Shown: positions 35,987 through 47,105, numbered from the stretch's first letter. The stretch is DNA of 64,000 nucleotides from Paraburkholderia sabiae (GCF_030412785.1 NZ_CP125295.1:5146001-5210000); one strand, 5' to 3'. Numbers and translations are program-made. The notes: a model not told the origin generated them from the sequence alone.

Positions 35987-37411
35987 ATGGACGAACAAAA
36001 AAAGCAGCCTGAATCAACACGCCACCCCGAACCCGCCAGCCCGCCTCCCGGGCGCGAACCGGGGCCCGGCGCCGTCAAGCGGCATCGCGGACGCACGATC
36101 GCGCTGATCGTCGCCGTCGTGCTGGTCGCGGGGATCGTGCTGGTGCGCTGGCATCCGTGGAACAAGAGCGCCAGTGGCGCGAGCACGGCCACGGGCGCCA
36201 GCGGCGCGCATGCGGGCCGCACAGGCGGCCGTCGCGGTGCGGGTGCGGGCGGCATGGACCAGCCGCAGCCCGTTCATGTGGCGTCGGCGACGCAAGGCGA
36301 AATGCCTGTCGTGCTGAACGCGCTCGGCACGGTCACGCCGCTCGCGAACGTCACCGTGCGCACGCAGTTGTCGGGCGTGCTGCAAACGGTCGCGTTCCAG
36401 GAAGGCCAGATGGTCAAGAAAGGCGATCTGCTCGCACAGGTCGATCCGCGTCCGTATCAGATCAGTCTTGAGAATGCGCAAGGCACGCTCGCGAAGGACC
36501 AGGCGCTTCTGCAAACCGCCCGTCTCGATCTGAAGCGCTATCAGACACTGCTCTCACAAGACTCGATCGCCAGCCAGCAGGTGGACACGCAGGCGTCGCT
36601 CGTCAAGCAGTACGAAGGCCAGGTGAAGGCGGATCAGGCGAACATCGACACCTTCAAACTCGATCTCAACTACGCGCGCATCACGGCGCCCGTCGCGGGT
36701 CGCGTCGGTCTGCGTCAGGTCGATGCCGGCAACTACGTGACGCCGGGCGACACGAACGGTGTCGTCGTGATCACGCAGTTGCAGCCGATCAGCGTGATTT
36801 TCACGACCTCCGAAGACAACCTGCCCGCCATTCTCAAGCAGTACCACGCGGGCCAGAAGATGTCCGTGACGGCGTACGACCGCAGCAACACGACGTCGCT
36901 CGAAGCGGGCTACCTGGAAACGCTCGACAACCAGATCGACACGACGACGGGCACCGTCAAGCTGCGCGCGACGTTCCAGAACAACGGCGGCCTGCTGTTC
37001 CCGAACCAGTTCGTCAATACGCGCCTGCTCGTGAACGTGGTGAAGAACGCGGTGATCGTGCCGACCTCGTCGGTGCTGAACGGATCGATGGGCGCGTTCG
37101 TGTATGTCGTCAAGCCCGACAACACGGTGACGGTGCGCAAGGTGAAGGTCGGTCCAGTCGATGGCGAGCGCACCAGTATCGCGTCGGGGCTGGAGGTCGG
37201 CGAGCGCGTCGTGATCGACGGATCGGACCGGCTGAAGGAAGGCGCGAAGATCACGATTCCCGCCGACCGTCCGCGCGGCGCATCAGGTGCATCAGGTGCA
37301 TCAGGTGCGTCGGGTGCATCGGCGGCGCATGCGGCATCGGGCGCATCCGCTGCGCTGGCAGCGTCGGGCGCGCGTCGTCACAAGCACGCGTCGCAGACGT
37401 CCGCGGAATAA
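35987..37411 (+). CDS. mdtA: RND efflux periplasmic adaptor MdtA
   Basis: A 474-residue membrane-fusion protein. An N-terminal anchor (TIALIVAVVLVAGIVLVRW, about residues 38-57) is followed by the barrel-sandwich hybrid: NVTVRTQLSGVLQTVAFQEG and LDLNYARITAPVAGRVG, flanking an alpha-helical hairpin (about 150-215), then beta-barrel and membrane-proximal domains. This matches MdtA/AcrA. It joins the MdtBC pump to an outer-membrane channel. The C-terminus carries an odd ASG tandem repeat and Ala/Ser-rich tail of about 45 residues absent from E. coli MdtA. mdtB begins 15 bp downstream. Start 35987 avoids a non-family extension. Confidence 0.9.
   Translation: MDEQKKQPESTRHPEPASPPPGREPGPGAVKRHRGRTIALIVAVVLVAGIVLVRWHPWNKSASGASTATGASGAHAGRTGGRRGAGAGGMDQPQPVHVASATQGEMPVVLNALGTVTPLANVTVRTQLSGVLQTVAFQEGQMVKKGDLLAQVDPRPYQISLENAQGTLAKDQALLQTARLDLKRYQTLLSQDSIASQQVDTQASLVKQYEGQVKADQANIDTFKLDLNYARITAPVAGRVGLRQVDAGNYVTPGDTNGVVVITQLQPISVIFTTSEDNLPAILKQYHAGQKMSVTAYDRSNTTSLEAGYLETLDNQIDTTTGTVKLRATFQNNGGLLFPNQFVNTRLLVNVVKNAVIVPTSSVLNGSMGAFVYVVKPDNTVTVRKVKVGPVDGERTSIASGLEVGERVVIDGSDRLKEGAKITIPADRPRGASGASGASGASGASAAHAASGASAALAASGARRHKHASQTSAE
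37280..37324 (+). repeat. 9-bp tandem repeat encoding Ala-Ser-Gly
   Basis: Three exact copies of GCATCAGGT followed by two variants (GCGTCGGGT, GCATCGGCG), in frame near the end of mdtA. Each unit codes for ASG, so copy-number changes would lengthen or shorten the tail without a frameshift. Confidence 0.8.
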
Positions 37412-37426
37412 GGCACGGCTGACCGC

Positions 37427-40400
37427 ATGAATCCATCCCGCGCCTTTATCCTGCGCCCGGTCGGCACCGCCCTTCTGATGGCGGCGATCATGCTGGTCGG
37501 GCTTGTCGCTCTGCGTTTTCTGCCGCTGTCCGCGCTGCCCGAAGTCGACTATCCGACCATCCAGGTGCAGACGTTCTATCCCGGCGCGAGTCCTGACGTG
37601 ATGACCTCGTCGGTGACGGCGCCGCTCGAGCGTCAGTTCGGGCAGATGCCTTCGCTGAATCAGATGTCGTCGCAAAGCTCGGCCGGTTCATCGATCATCA
37701 CGCTGCAGTTCAGTCTCGACCTGCCGCTCGACGTCGCCGAGCAGGAAGTCCAGGCGGCCATCAATGCGGCGGGCAACCTGCTGCCGTCGGACCTGCCCGC
37801 GCCCCCGATTTACGCAAAGGTCAATCCCGCCGACGCGCCCATCATCACGCTCGCGATCACGTCGAAAACGCTACCGCTTACGCAGGTGCAGGACATCGCC
37901 GACACGCGTCTCGCGCAGAAAATCTCGCAGGTCGCGGGCGTCGGTCTCGTGAGCCTGTCGGGCGGTCAGCGCCCTGCCGTGCGCATCCAGGCTAATCCGC
38001 GCGCGCTCGCATCGTACGGGCTGAATCTCGACGATCTGCGCACCACCATTTCGAACCTCAACGTCAACACGCCGAAGGGCAACTTCGACGGCCCGTCGCG
38101 CGCGTACACGATCAACGCGAACGACCAGCTGACGGACGCCGACGCGTACAAGACGGCCGTAGTCGCGTACAAGAACGGCCGCCCGGTGATGCTGACGGAC
38201 GTCGCGACCATCGTGGCCGGCGCGGAGAACACGAAGCTCGGCGCGTGGGTCGACGGCACGCCCGCGATCATTCTCAACGTGCAGCGCCAGCCGGGCGCGA
38301 ACGTGATCCAGGTCGTCGACAGCATCAAGAAGCTGCTGCCCGCGTTGCAACAGTCGCTGCCCGCTGCGCTCGACGTGCAGGTCGTCACCGACCGCACCAC
38401 GACGATCCGTGCGTCGGTGCGCGACGTGCAGTTCGAACTGCTGATGTCGGTCGTACTGGTCGTGCTGGTGATGTACCTGTTCCTCGCGAACATCTACGCG
38501 ACCATCATTCCGAGCCTGTCGGTGCCGCTGTCGCTGATCGGCACGCTCGCCGTGATGTACCTGTGCGGCTTCTCGCTCGACAACCTCTCGCTGATGGCGC
38601 TGACCATCGCGACCGGTTTCGTGGTCGACGACGCGATCGTGATGATCGAAAACATCGCGCGCTACGTCGAGGAAGGCGACCCGCCGCTCGAAGCCGCGCT
38701 GAAAGGCTCGAAGCAGATCGGCTTCACCATCATCTCGCTGACGGTTTCGCTGATCGCCGTGCTGATTCCGCTGCTCTTCATGGGCGATGTGGTTGGGCGT
38801 CTGTTCCACGAGTTCGCGATCACGCTCGCGGTGACGATCGTGATTTCGGCCATCGTGTCGCTGACGCTCGTGCCGATGATGTGCGCGAAGCTCCTGCGCC
38901 ACACGCCGCCGAAAGAAAGCCACCGCTTCGAAGCGCGCGCACATGCCGCGATCGACTGGGTAATCGCGCGTTACGCAGTCGCGCTCGAATGGGTGCTGAA
39001 CCGCCAGCGCTCGACGCTCGTCGTCGCCCTGCTCACGCTCGTGCTGACAGGCGTGCTGTACGTCTTCATTCCGAAGGGCTTCTTTCCCGTGCAGGACACG
39101 GGCGTGATCCAGGCGATCACGCAGGCGCCGCAGTCGGTGTCGTACGCGTCGATGGCCGAGCGCCAGCAGCAGCTTGCAGCCGAAATCCTGAAGAATCCGA
39201 ACGTCGAGAGCCTCACGTCGTTCATCGGCGTGGACGGCAGCAACATCACGCTGAACAGCGGCCGCATGCTGATCAACCTGAAACCGCGCGACGATCGCGA
39301 CGCGACGGCGAGCCAGGTGATCCGCCAGCTGCAGCGCGACACCTCGCACATTCCGGGCGCGACGCTCTACATGCAGCCGGTGCAGGATCTGACCATCGAC
39401 TCGACGGTGAGCCCGACGCAGTATCAGTTCATGCTGACGGATCCGAACATCGACGAATTTTCGACATGGGTGCCGAAGCTGGTCGAGCGCCTGGAGCAGT
39501 CGCCTGAAATCGTCGACGTCGCCACTGACCTGCAGAACAACGGCCAGTCGGTGTACGTGGAAATCGACCGGGCGTCGGCGGCACGTTACGGCATCACGCC
39601 CGCCACCGTCGACAACGCGCTCTACGACGCGTTCGGCCAGCGCATCATCTCGACGATCTTCACGCAGTCGAACCAGTACCGCGTGATTCTCGAAGCGCAG
39701 CCGCAGATGCAGCACTACACGGAGTCGCTGAACTCGATCTATCTGCCGTCGTCGACGTCGTCGGGCGGCCAGGTGCCGCTCAACTCGATCGCGAGCTTCC
39801 ACGAAAAGCCCGCCCCGCTGCTCGTCACGCATCTGAGCCAGTTCCCGGCCACGACCGTGTCGTTCAATCTCGCGCCGGGCGCGTCGCTTGGCGAAGCGGT
39901 GAAGGCCATCGAGCAGGCGGAAAAGGACATCAACCTGCCCGCCTCGTTCCAGACGCGCTTCCAGGGCGCGGCGCTGGCGTTTCAGGCGTCGCTGTCGAAC
40001 GAACTGTTCCTGATCCTCGCGGCCATCGTCACGATGTATATCGTGCTCGGCGTGCTGTACGAGAGCTTCGTGCATCCCATCACGATCCTGTCGACGCTGC
40101 CGTCCGCGGGCGTCGGCGCGCTGCTTGCGCTGCTGGTGACGGGCCACGATCTCGACATCATCGGCATCATCGGTATCGTGCTGCTGATCGGTATCGTGAA
40201 GAAGAACGCGATCATGATGATCGACTTCGCGCTCGAAGCCGAGCGTGAACACGGCAAACCGCCGCGCGAAGCGATCTATCAGGCCTGTCTGCTGCGATTC
40301 CGCCCCATTCTGATGACGACGATGGCGGCGCTGCTCGGCGCACTGCCGCTGATGCTCGGCACGGGCGCGGGTTCGGAACTGCGCCGTCCGCTCGGTACCG

Positions 40401-40576
40401 CGATTGCGGGCGGTCTGATCGTGAGCCAGTTGCTGACGCTATTCACGACGCCCGTGATCTATCTCGGCTTCGACTCGATTGCGCGGCGACTACGCGCGCG
40501 CTTCCATCGTGACGAACACGGCGACGGCTCGGGCAACGGCCCCACGCGTCCGCCCGTCACGGACAGCGACGTCTGA
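37427..40576 (+). CDS. mdtB: RND multidrug efflux permease MdtB
   Basis: A 1049-residue twelve-segment proton-driven pump subunit. It opens [21 protein letters not shown], as in MdtB, and has [20 protein letters not shown] in segment 4 with the proton-relay aspartates, plus [17 protein letters not shown] in segment 10. MdtB forms a heterotrimer with MdtC (2:1 in E. coli), exporting bile salts, novobiocin and similar compounds. Length and domains are complete. The stop is 17 bp before mdtC, so the three genes form one operon. Confidence 0.92.
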   Translation: MNPSRAFILRPVGTALLMAAIMLVGLVALRFLPLSALPEVDYPTIQVQTFYPGASPDVMTSSVTAPLERQFGQMPSLNQMSSQSSAGSSIITLQFSLDLPLDVAEQEVQAAINAAGNLLPSDLPAPPIYAKVNPADAPIITLAITSKTLPLTQVQDIADTRLAQKISQVAGVGLVSLSGGQRPAVRIQANPRALASYGLNLDDLRTTISNLNVNTPKGNFDGPSRAYTINANDQLTDADAYKTAVVAYKNGRPVMLTDVATIVAGAENTKLGAWVDGTPAIILNVQRQPGANVIQVVDSIKKLLPALQQSLPAALDVQVVTDRTTTIRASVRDVQFELLMSVVLVVLVMYLFLANIYATIIPSLSVPLSLIGTLAVMYLCGFSLDNLSLMALTIATGFVVDDAIVMIENIARYVEEGDPPLEAALKGSKQIGFTIISLTVSLIAVLIPLLFMGDVVGRLFHEFAITLAVTIVISAIVSLTLVPMMCAKLLRHTPPKESHRFEARAHAAIDWVIARYAVALEWVLNRQRSTLVVALLTLVLTGVLYVFIPKGFFPVQDTGVIQAITQAPQSVSYASMAERQQQLAAEILKNPNVESLTSFIGVDGSNITLNSGRMLINLKPRDDRDATASQVIRQLQRDTSHIPGATLYMQPVQDLTIDSTVSPTQYQFMLTDPNIDEFSTWVPKLVERLEQSPEIVDVATDLQNNGQSVYVEIDRASAARYGITPATVDNALYDAFGQRIISTIFTQSNQYRVILEAQPQMQHYTESLNSIYLPSSTSSGGQVPLNSIASFHEKPAPLLVTHLSQFPATTVSFNLAPGASLGEAVKAIEQAEKDINLPASFQTRFQGAALAFQASLSNELFLILAAIVTMYIVLGVLYESFVHPITILSTLPSAGVGALLALLVTGHDLDIIGIIGIVLLIGIVKKNAIMMIDFALEAEREHGKPPREAIYQACLLRFRPILMTTMAALLGALPLMLGTGAGSELRRPLGTAIAGGLIVSQLLTLFTTPVIYLGFDSIARRLRARFHRDEHGDGSGNGPTRPPVTDSDV

Positions 40577-40593
40577 GTGAAGAGGCCGAAACG

Positions 40594-43500
40594 ATGAATC
40601 TGTCGCGTCCCTTCATTCAGCGCCCGGTCGCCACGACGCTGCTCGCCATCGGCATCGCGCTGTCGGGTCTGTTCGCGTTCGCGAAGCTGCCCGTCGCGCC
40701 GCTGCCGCAGGTCGACTTCCCGACCATCTCGATTCAGGCGAGCCTGCCTGGCGCGAGCCCGGAGACGGTTGCGACCAGCGTGGCGAGTCCGCTCGAAAGG
40801 CATCTGGGCACGATCGCCGATGTCACGGAGATGACCTCGTCGAGTTCCGTCGGCTCCGCGCGCATCACGATGCAGTTCGGCCTGAACCGCAACATCGACG
40901 GCGCCGCGCGCGACGTGCAGGCGGCCATCAACGCAGCGCGCGCCGACCTGCCCGCGAGCCTGCGCTCGAACCCGACCTACCACAAGGTCAATCCCGCCGA
41001 CGCGCCGATCCTGATTCTCGCGCTCACATCGAAGACGATGACTGCGGGCCAGCTGTACGACTCGGCGGCGACGGTGCTGCAGCAGTCGCTGTCACAGGTG
41101 GACGGCGTCGGCGAAGTCGACGTGAGCGGCTCGGCGAATCCCGCCGTGCGCGTCGAACTGGAACCGCAAGCGCTCTTCCACTACGGCATCGGCCTGGAGG
41201 ACGTGCGCGCGGCGCTGGCGTCTGCGAATGCGAACAGTCCGAAGGGTTCGATCGAATTCGGCCCGAACCGCGTCCAGCTCTATACAAACGACCAGGCGAA
41301 GAAGGCGTCGCAATACAAGGATCTCGTGATCGCGTATCGCGATGGCGCCGCCGTGCATCTGTCGGATGTCTCGGAAGTGGTCGATTCCGTCGAAGACCTG
41401 CGCAACCTCGGCCTGATGAACAACGAGCGCTCGGTGCTCGTCATTCTGTACCGGCAGCCGGGCGCGAACATCATCGAGACGATCGACCGCGTGAAGGCGA
41501 TGATTCCGCAGCTGAAGGCGTCGCTGCCCGCCGCCGTCGAAGTCACGCCGACAGCCGACCGCTCGACCACGATCCGCGCGTCGCTGAAGGACACGCAATA
41601 CACGCTGATGATCGCCGTCGCGCTCGTCGTGATGGTCGTGTTCCTGTTCCTGCGCAACTGGCGCGCCACATTGATTCCGAGCGTTGCCGTGCCGATTTCG
41701 ATCATCGGCACGTTCGCGGCGATGTACCTGCTCGGCTTTTCGATCGACAACCTGTCGCTGATGGCGTTGACTATCGCGACGGGTTTCGTGGTCGACGACG
41801 CCATCGTGGTGCTGGAGAACATTGAGCGGCACATCGAAAACGGCATGCCGCGCATGAAGGCGGCCTTCGTCGGCGCGCGCGAAGTCGGCTTCACGGTGAT
41901 GTCGATCAGCATTTCGCTCGTCGCCGTGTTCCTGCCCATTCTGCTGATGGGCGGCATCGTCGGGCGGCTGTTCCGCGAGTTCGCGCTGACGCTGTCGCTG
42001 GCGATCGGCGTGTCGCTGATGGTGTCGCTGACGCTCACGCCGATGATGTGCTCGCGCCTCCTGTTCGAGCCGCACGAAAAGAAGGAAGAAGGTCGTTTCG
42101 CGCGCGCGCTGGAGTGCGGCTTCGACTGGATGCAGCGCGGCTATGCGCGCACGCTCGGCTGGTCGCTGCGCCATCCGTTGCTGATCCTGATGGTGCTGCT
42201 GCTCACCATCGCGCTGAACGTCTGGCTGTACATCATCGTGCCGAAGGGCTTTTTCCCGCAGCAGGACACGGGGCGTCTCGTCGGCGGCATTCAGGCCGAT
42301 CAGTCGACGTCGTTCCAGGCGATGAAAGTGAAGTTCTCCGAGATGATGAAGATCGTCCAGGCGAACCCTGCCGTGGACAGCGTGGTCGGTTTCACAGGCG
42401 GACGGCAGACCAACTCGGGCTTCATGTTCGTGTCGCTCAAGCCGAAATCCGAGCGCAAGATTTCCGCCGATCAGGTGATCCAGCAACTGCGCGTGCCGCT
42501 GTCCGATGTCGCGGGCGCGCGCACGTTCCTGCAGGCGGTGCAGGACATTCGCGTCGGCGGCCGGCAATCGAACGCGCAGTATCAGTTCACACTGCTTTCC
42601 GACACGACGTCCGACTTGTACAAATGGACGCCGCGTCTGACGGAAGCGCTGCAAAAGCGTCCCGAACTCGCGGACGTGAATTCGGACCAGCAGCAAGGCG
42701 GTCTCGAAGCGATGGTGACGATCGACCGCGCGACGGCTGCGCGTCTGAACATCAAGCCCGCGCAGATCGACAACACGTTGTACGACGCGTTCGGCCAGCG
42801 ACAGGTGTCGACGATTTATAACCCGCTGAACCAGTATCACGTCGTGATGGAAGTCGCGCCGAAGTACTGGCAGAGCCCGGACATCTTGAGCCAGGTCTGG
42901 ATCAGCACGTCGGGCGGCAGCGCGAGCGGCGCGCAGTCGACCAACGCGACGGCGGGCACGGTGACGTCGGCGGCAACGACGCGGGCGACCACGGGCGGCA
43001 CGGCGGGCACGACGGCGTCGAGCGCGGCAGCCATCGCGTCGGATGCTGCGCGCAATCTGGCGAACAACTCGATTGCGGCGAGCGGCAAGTCGAGCGCATC
43101 GACGGGCGCGGCCGTGTCGACGTCGAAGGAGACGATGATTCCCCTTTCCGCGATCGCGAGCTTCGGGCCGGGCACGACGCCGCTTGCGGTGAATCACCAG
43201 AGCCAGTTCGTCGCGTCGACAATCTCGTTCAACTTGCCGCCGGGCAAGTCGTTATCCGACGCGACGCAGATCATCTACCAGACGATGGCCGAGATCGGCA
43301 TGCCGGGCACGATACACGGCAGCTTCCAGGGCACGGCGCAGGCGTTCCAGCAGTCGATGTCCGATCAACCGATTTTGATTCTCGCGGCGCTGGCGGCGGT
43401 TTATATCGTGCTCGGGATCTTGTACGAGAGCTATATCCATCCTTTGACGATTCTCTCGACGCTGCCGTCGGCGGGGGTTGGCGCGCTATTGGCCCTGCTG

Positions 43501-43899
43501 CTCTTCAATACTGAGTTCAGCATCATTGCGCTGATTGCTGTGATTCTGCTGATCGGTATCGTCAAGAAGAACGCGATCATGATGGTGGATTTTGCTATCG
43601 ACGCTTCGCGGCAGGGTTTGTCTTCGCGTGATGCTATTGAGCAGGCTTGTCTGCTGCGGTTTCGGCCGATCATGATGACCACTTGCGCTGCGTTGCTTGG
43701 GGCTTTGCCACTGGCGTTTGGGCGCGGTGAAGGCGCTGAACTCCGAGCTCCGCTCGGGCTCGCTATTGTGGGTGGGCTTATCGTGAGCCAGATGCTCACT
43801 CTCTATACCACTCCCGTGGTTTATCTTTATATGGATCGGATTCGGGTTAGATGGGAAGAGAGGCGCTCGCGGCGCTCGCGGTCGGCTGATGCTGTTTGA
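40594..43899 (+). CDS. mdtC: RND multidrug efflux permease MdtC with periplasmic insertion
   Basis: A 1101-residue RND subunit; it opens [20 protein letters not shown] and has [20 protein letters not shown] and [17 protein letters not shown]. It is about 75 residues longer than E. coli MdtC, owing to a Ser/Thr/Ala-rich insertion at about residues 772-846 in the second periplasmic loop, before IPLSAIASF. The last 400 bp use many T-ending codons, unlike the rest of the gene and unlike the homologous end of mdtB, just where it meets a palindromic repeat 2 bp after the stop. No outer-membrane channel gene follows. Confidence 0.9.
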   Translation: MNLSRPFIQRPVATTLLAIGIALSGLFAFAKLPVAPLPQVDFPTISIQASLPGASPETVATSVASPLERHLGTIADVTEMTSSSSVGSARITMQFGLNRNIDGAARDVQAAINAARADLPASLRSNPTYHKVNPADAPILILALTSKTMTAGQLYDSAATVLQQSLSQVDGVGEVDVSGSANPAVRVELEPQALFHYGIGLEDVRAALASANANSPKGSIEFGPNRVQLYTNDQAKKASQYKDLVIAYRDGAAVHLSDVSEVVDSVEDLRNLGLMNNERSVLVILYRQPGANIIETIDRVKAMIPQLKASLPAAVEVTPTADRSTTIRASLKDTQYTLMIAVALVVMVVFLFLRNWRATLIPSVAVPISIIGTFAAMYLLGFSIDNLSLMALTIATGFVVDDAIVVLENIERHIENGMPRMKAAFVGAREVGFTVMSISISLVAVFLPILLMGGIVGRLFREFALTLSLAIGVSLMVSLTLTPMMCSRLLFEPHEKKEEGRFARALECGFDWMQRGYARTLGWSLRHPLLILMVLLLTIALNVWLYIIVPKGFFPQQDTGRLVGGIQADQSTSFQAMKVKFSEMMKIVQANPAVDSVVGFTGGRQTNSGFMFVSLKPKSERKISADQVIQQLRVPLSDVAGARTFLQAVQDIRVGGRQSNAQYQFTLLSDTTSDLYKWTPRLTEALQKRPELADVNSDQQQGGLEAMVTIDRATAARLNIKPAQIDNTLYDAFGQRQVSTIYNPLNQYHVVMEVAPKYWQSPDILSQVWISTSGGSASGAQSTNATAGTVTSAATTRATTGGTAGTTASSAAAIASDAARNLANNSIAASGKSSASTGAAVSTSKETMIPLSAIASFGPGTTPLAVNHQSQFVASTISFNLPPGKSLSDATQIIYQTMAEIGMPGTIHGSFQGTAQAFQQSMSDQPILILAALAAVYIVLGILYESYIHPLTILSTLPSAGVGALLALLLFNTEFSIIALIAVILLIGIVKKNAIMMVDFAIDASRQGLSSRDAIEQACLLRFRPIMMTTCAALLGALPLAFGRGEGAELRAPLGLAIVGGLIVSQMLTLYTTPVVYLYMDRIRVRWEERRSRRSRSADAV

Positions 43900-43901
43900 T
43901 T

Positions 43902-44544
43902 TTGTCTGCGACGCTCGTCGCCATTCTGGTTTTTTTGATTTTTTGCTGCGGTGGCATCCGCGGTTTCGTATCGGTGCTTCATGCGTCGCCCCTGTGCGGG
44001 GCGGCACCTACTTTTCTTTGCAGCGGCAAAGAAAAGTAGGCAAAAGAAAGCCGCTTCAAACCTCCGGTGCCTGCCAGAATAACGCCACGGCACACGGTCT
44101 TTGAGCGGTCGCGCAGTGACGCCAACACTCCGTAGAAAGCCCGCAGTCACGCGCGCGCGGCGCGAAAGATGACATCCACCTGGGGCACATTCGGTCGGCT
44201 TGTTCTTTGTGCGTTTGCCGTCGGTCTGATTGCGGCGTTATGTGCTCCAGACTGTGTGCGGGGTTTTCGCGCCGTGCGCGGTTGACTGCGGGCTTTCTAC
44301 AGAGTGCAGCGTCGCTGCGCGACGGCTCAGCTGCAGCATGGCGCGGCGCTATCCTGGCGGGGCACCGGAGGTTCAAAAGCGGCTTTCTTTTGCCTACTTT
44401 TCTTTGCCGCTGCAAAGAAAAGTAGGTGCCGCCCCGCACAGGGGCAACGCTGGCAAACCGATACGACAACGCGGATGCCCGCGCAGCAAAAACCAAAAAC
44501 CAAAAACCAAAAAAACCAGAATGAGCGACTAGCGTCGCAAACAA
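43902..44544. repeat. Large palindromic repeat element, copy A
   Basis: An imperfect palindrome of about 640 bp. Inner arms of about 84 bp (43988-44071 and 44362-44445) are almost perfect inverted copies; each contains its own 15-bp hairpin (CCTACTTTTCTTTGC / GCAAAGAAAAGTAGG). Inside these lies a second inverted pair around GTAGAAAGCCCGCAGT. Outer ends share GTCGCAGAC-like terminal inverted repeats (CTGCGACGCT... at left). Two more copies occur at 53689 and 61647. It starts two bases after the mdtC stop codon. No transposase is encoded; the short frames inside look spurious. Confidence 0.88.
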
Positions 44545-44564
44545 CAAGCAAACCAAAACCAACA

Positions 44565-45029
44565 TCAAAGCTTCTGCCCCATGGCCAGAACAAAAATCCT
44601 GGCCCACTGCCGAGCCTCGCGCTCGGACTTCACGGGCACACGCCATTCAGGATGTGCGGCATCCTTAACCTGAAGAGCAACCTGCCAGCGCTCACCATCC
44701 CTCACAGGCTGCGCGCCGCGCAAATCGGCAAAAATATAAGACCCGCGCGCACCGGCAACCCGCACATCACACAACCGCTTGCCGGCCGCCAACCTCACCT
44801 CGCCCCACTCACCTTTGAGTTCATGAGTCCAGTCACCGTCGCGAATATTGGCAGCGACCTCTTTCCGACGCCGCCACCACCAGGCCAGCGCAGCCAGCAC
44901 GAGCGCGGCAAACAGAATCGCCACACCCACGGCAACGCCGAGACCAAAATGCGCGGACAGCGCATGAAACGCCTGCACACAGCCGTAGATCAAGCCAATC
45001 AGAACCAACAGCGCGACGACGATAGGCAT
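44565..45029 (-). CDS. Hypothetical membrane protein (154 aa)
   Basis: A 154-residue protein with two N-terminal membrane segments (VVALLVLIGLIYGCVQAF and GVAVGVAILFAALVLAALAWWW, about residues 4-62) and a C-terminal cytosolic domain of about 90 residues containing RDGDWTHELKGEWGEVRLAAG and VKSEREARQWARIFVLAMGQ. No family is recognised. Start at 45029 (MPIVVAL) is preferred to 45044. Its 3' end, close to repeat copy A, is poor in C-ending codons compared with its start. Function unknown. Confidence 0.55.
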   Translation of the reverse strand: MPIVVALLVLIGLIYGCVQAFHALSAHFGLGVAVGVAILFAALVLAALAWWWRRRKEVAANIRDGDWTHELKGEWGEVRLAAGKRLCDVRVAGARGSYIFADLRGAQPVRDGERWQVALQVKDAAHPEWRVPVKSEREARQWARIFVLAMGQKL

Positions 45030-45087
45030 GGCAGGTATCCGCAATGTCGCTACATCGGAAGGAACCGCAAGGAAAAGCGAGTCAGGA

Positions 45088-45645
45088 CTACTTATGCGTA
45101 GCCGCCCACTCCTTCAGCGCCTGCAGCGTGTTTTCGACGTGCTTGTCGGGCGACAGACTGGTGTATTCGTAAATGATCTTGCCGTCAGGCGTAATCACGT
45201 AGGACACGCGGTTCGCCATCGATGCATGCATCGGCAGCCCCGCGTCGTACGCGTTGATGACCTTCGAGTCGGGATCGGCGGCAACCGGGAATTTGCTGCG
45301 GCATTCGCTGACGGAGAACTTCGTCAGCGTATCGATGTTGTCGTGCGACACGCCGATCACAGTCGCGCCGTACTTCTTGTACTCATCGACGGCTTCCGCG
45401 AATTCGTGCGCTTCGATCGTGCAGCCCTTCGTGAAGGCGGCCGGATAGAAGTACAGAACGACAGGGCCCTTCTTCAATGCATCGGCGAGCGCGTATGTGT
45501 ACGTCTTGCCGCCCAGCGATGCCTGTGTCGTGAAGTCAGGCGCACTGTCGCCCCGCTTGAGCGTCGCGGAAGCCGTCAGCGCATGCAGCGACAAACCCGC
45601 GCACAGCACAGCCGCCAGCGCGAACGGCACAATCTTTTGCTTCAT
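45088..45645 (-). CDS. Exported BCP/PrxQ-type peroxiredoxin
   Basis: A 185-residue thiol peroxidase with a signal peptide (hydrophobic LAAVLCAGLSLHALTASA, cleaved near residue 27), so probably periplasmic; most BCP proteins are cytosolic. The peroxidatic site is YPAAFTKGCTIEAHEF with C75. The usual resolving cysteine five residues later is missing; C115 in SVSECRSKF is the only other cysteine in the mature enzyme and may resolve the sulfenic acid instead. It reduces hydrogen peroxide or alkyl peroxides, needing a periplasmic thiol donor. No partner gene is adjacent. Confidence 0.85.
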   Translation of the reverse strand: MKQKIVPFALAAVLCAGLSLHALTASATLKRGDSAPDFTTQASLGGKTYTYALADALKKGPVVLYFYPAAFTKGCTIEAHEFAEAVDEYKKYGATVIGVSHDNIDTLTKFSVSECRSKFPVAADPDSKVINAYDAGLPMHASMANRVSYVITPDGKIIYEYTSLSPDKHVENTLQALKEWAATHK

Positions 45646-45779
45646 GTCGAGTCCTCGAATCGTGAGCGCACAATTATCGTGCGACGCCTGCGCGACGCCA
45701 ACCGGACAGAAGCGGCATCGCGAGCCTGATCTTCCGCCCCTATTGGATCACGTTTGACGATTACGCGTCGGCGTGTGGC

Positions 45780-47105
45780 TCAATCCCCGAGATGCGCGCC
45801 GAACCACGCAGCCGCCGACAGATTCAGCTCGGCAAGCACGATCGGCGTGAGCGCCCCGAACTCTTCCAGCGACTGCGCACTCGCAATCGCCGCGGCATCC
45901 TGTGCCTCGCCCGCTGCTTCCGCGATGCTCAGCAGCGCGCCCATCGGCCCTGCCCGCTCGACGATCGCATCGCGAATCAGCGGCGAAAGATCGAGCGGAT
46001 CGAGCGTCGCGTCCGGCGTCGAATCGACGAGCACGTGCACGAGCGAGAACACGCCCGTCAGGAACGCGGCGTCGGCGAATGCCTCGTCGTTCGGTTGAAT
46101 CCAGCGCGCGGCCAGTTCCATGAAGCGGGCGCGCGTGCCCGCCAGCTGCACGAGGGGATCCGAGCGCCACGGCAACTCGCCGCCGCCCGCGTACAGCAGC
46201 AACTGCGCCCAGCGCGCGATCTGTCGCGTGCCCGTCGCGATGATCGCCTCGCGCAGCGACGCGATATTGCGCCCCAGACCGAACGCGCTCGAATTGACGA
46301 GGCGCAACAGCTGCATCACGACATTCGGATTGCGCTTCAGCTCGGCTTCGAGTTCGACGATGCCCGCATCGCGCGCAAGCAGCGCCAGCAGCCGCAGCAG
46401 CGACGTGCGCGACGAACGCGTGCGGCGCGACGACAGCACTTGAGGCCGCGCAAAGAAGTAACCCTGAAACAGATCGAAGCCCAGCTCGCGAGCCAACGCG
46501 AAGTCTTCGCGCGTCTCGACCTTTTCGGCGATCAGCGTCTTGCCGTGCCTGGCGAGCGCCTGCGTGAGACTCGCCAGCTGAGCGCGGTCGGTTTCGAGGA
46601 AGTCGACCTTGACGATATCCGCATACGGCAGCGCGGCATACAGATTCGGCGACAGTTCGCACACATCGTCGAGCGCGACGCGAAAGCCCGCGCGACGCAA
46701 TTCGGCGATGCGGGCAATAAGGCGCTCGTCGAACTCGACCGTCTCGAGGATTTCGAGCACGAAGCGCTCGGGTTCCATCAGATGCACGATGTCGTCGAAC
46801 AGCAGATCGCGGCCGATGTTCACGAAGCCGCGATGTGTGCCAAGCACGGACGGCACGCCGATGCTGCCGATCGTGCGCACCACCACCTGCGCGGTGGCCT
46901 GTGCGTCGTCGGACACTTGCGCGTAATTCTCCGCGCTGGCGCGAAACAGCAGTTCGTAAGCATGCAACGCGCCATCGCGGTCGAGGATCGGCTGACGCCC
47001 GACATAGACGAACTGCGCCGAGGAGATCGCTTCGTCCTCTTCGCCTGCTTGCGCAAACGTTTGGGGGCGGCCGGCTTCGTCGGTGTCTTGATACGGATCA
47101 GGCAT
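45780..47105 (-). CDS. Degenerate EAL-HDOD signalling protein (YuxH-like)
   Basis: A 441-residue cytosolic protein. The N-terminal EAL fold has lost its signature: the EAL position reads YELLFR, the DDFGTG loop reads LDDVCELSPN, and EGVE is EKVE, though VKVDFL and FQGYFFARP remain. It is thus unlikely to hydrolyse c-di-GMP but may bind it or a protein. The C-terminal HDOD domain (about 235-400) shows NVVMQLLRLVNSSAFGLGRNIASLREAIIATGTRQI. It is paralogous to the gene at 50930. HDOD proteins act in signalling, motility and stress. Start 47105 is family-like. Confidence 0.82.
   Translation of the reverse strand: MPDPYQDTDEAGRPQTFAQAGEEDEAISSAQFVYVGRQPILDRDGALHAYELLFRASAENYAQVSDDAQATAQVVVRTIGSIGVPSVLGTHRGFVNIGRDLLFDDIVHLMEPERFVLEILETVEFDERLIARIAELRRAGFRVALDDVCELSPNLYAALPYADIVKVDFLETDRAQLASLTQALARHGKTLIAEKVETREDFALARELGFDLFQGYFFARPQVLSSRRTRSSRTSLLRLLALLARDAGIVELEAELKRNPNVVMQLLRLVNSSAFGLGRNIASLREAIIATGTRQIARWAQLLLYAGGGELPWRSDPLVQLAGTRARFMELAARWIQPNDEAFADAAFLTGVFSLVHVLVDSTPDATLDPLDLSPLIRDAIVERAGPMGALLSIAEAAGEAQDAAAIASAQSLEEFGALTPIVLAELNLSAAAWFGAHLGD

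Noticed and set aside
37871..40252. 793-codon open frame antisense to mdtB
   Set aside because: Long stop-free frames are common opposite GC-ending codons; mdtB is complete and conserved.
43902..44544. Palindromic element as a CRISPR array or integron
   Set aside because: There is one large inverted structure, not short direct repeats with regular spacers, and no cas or integrase gene nearby.
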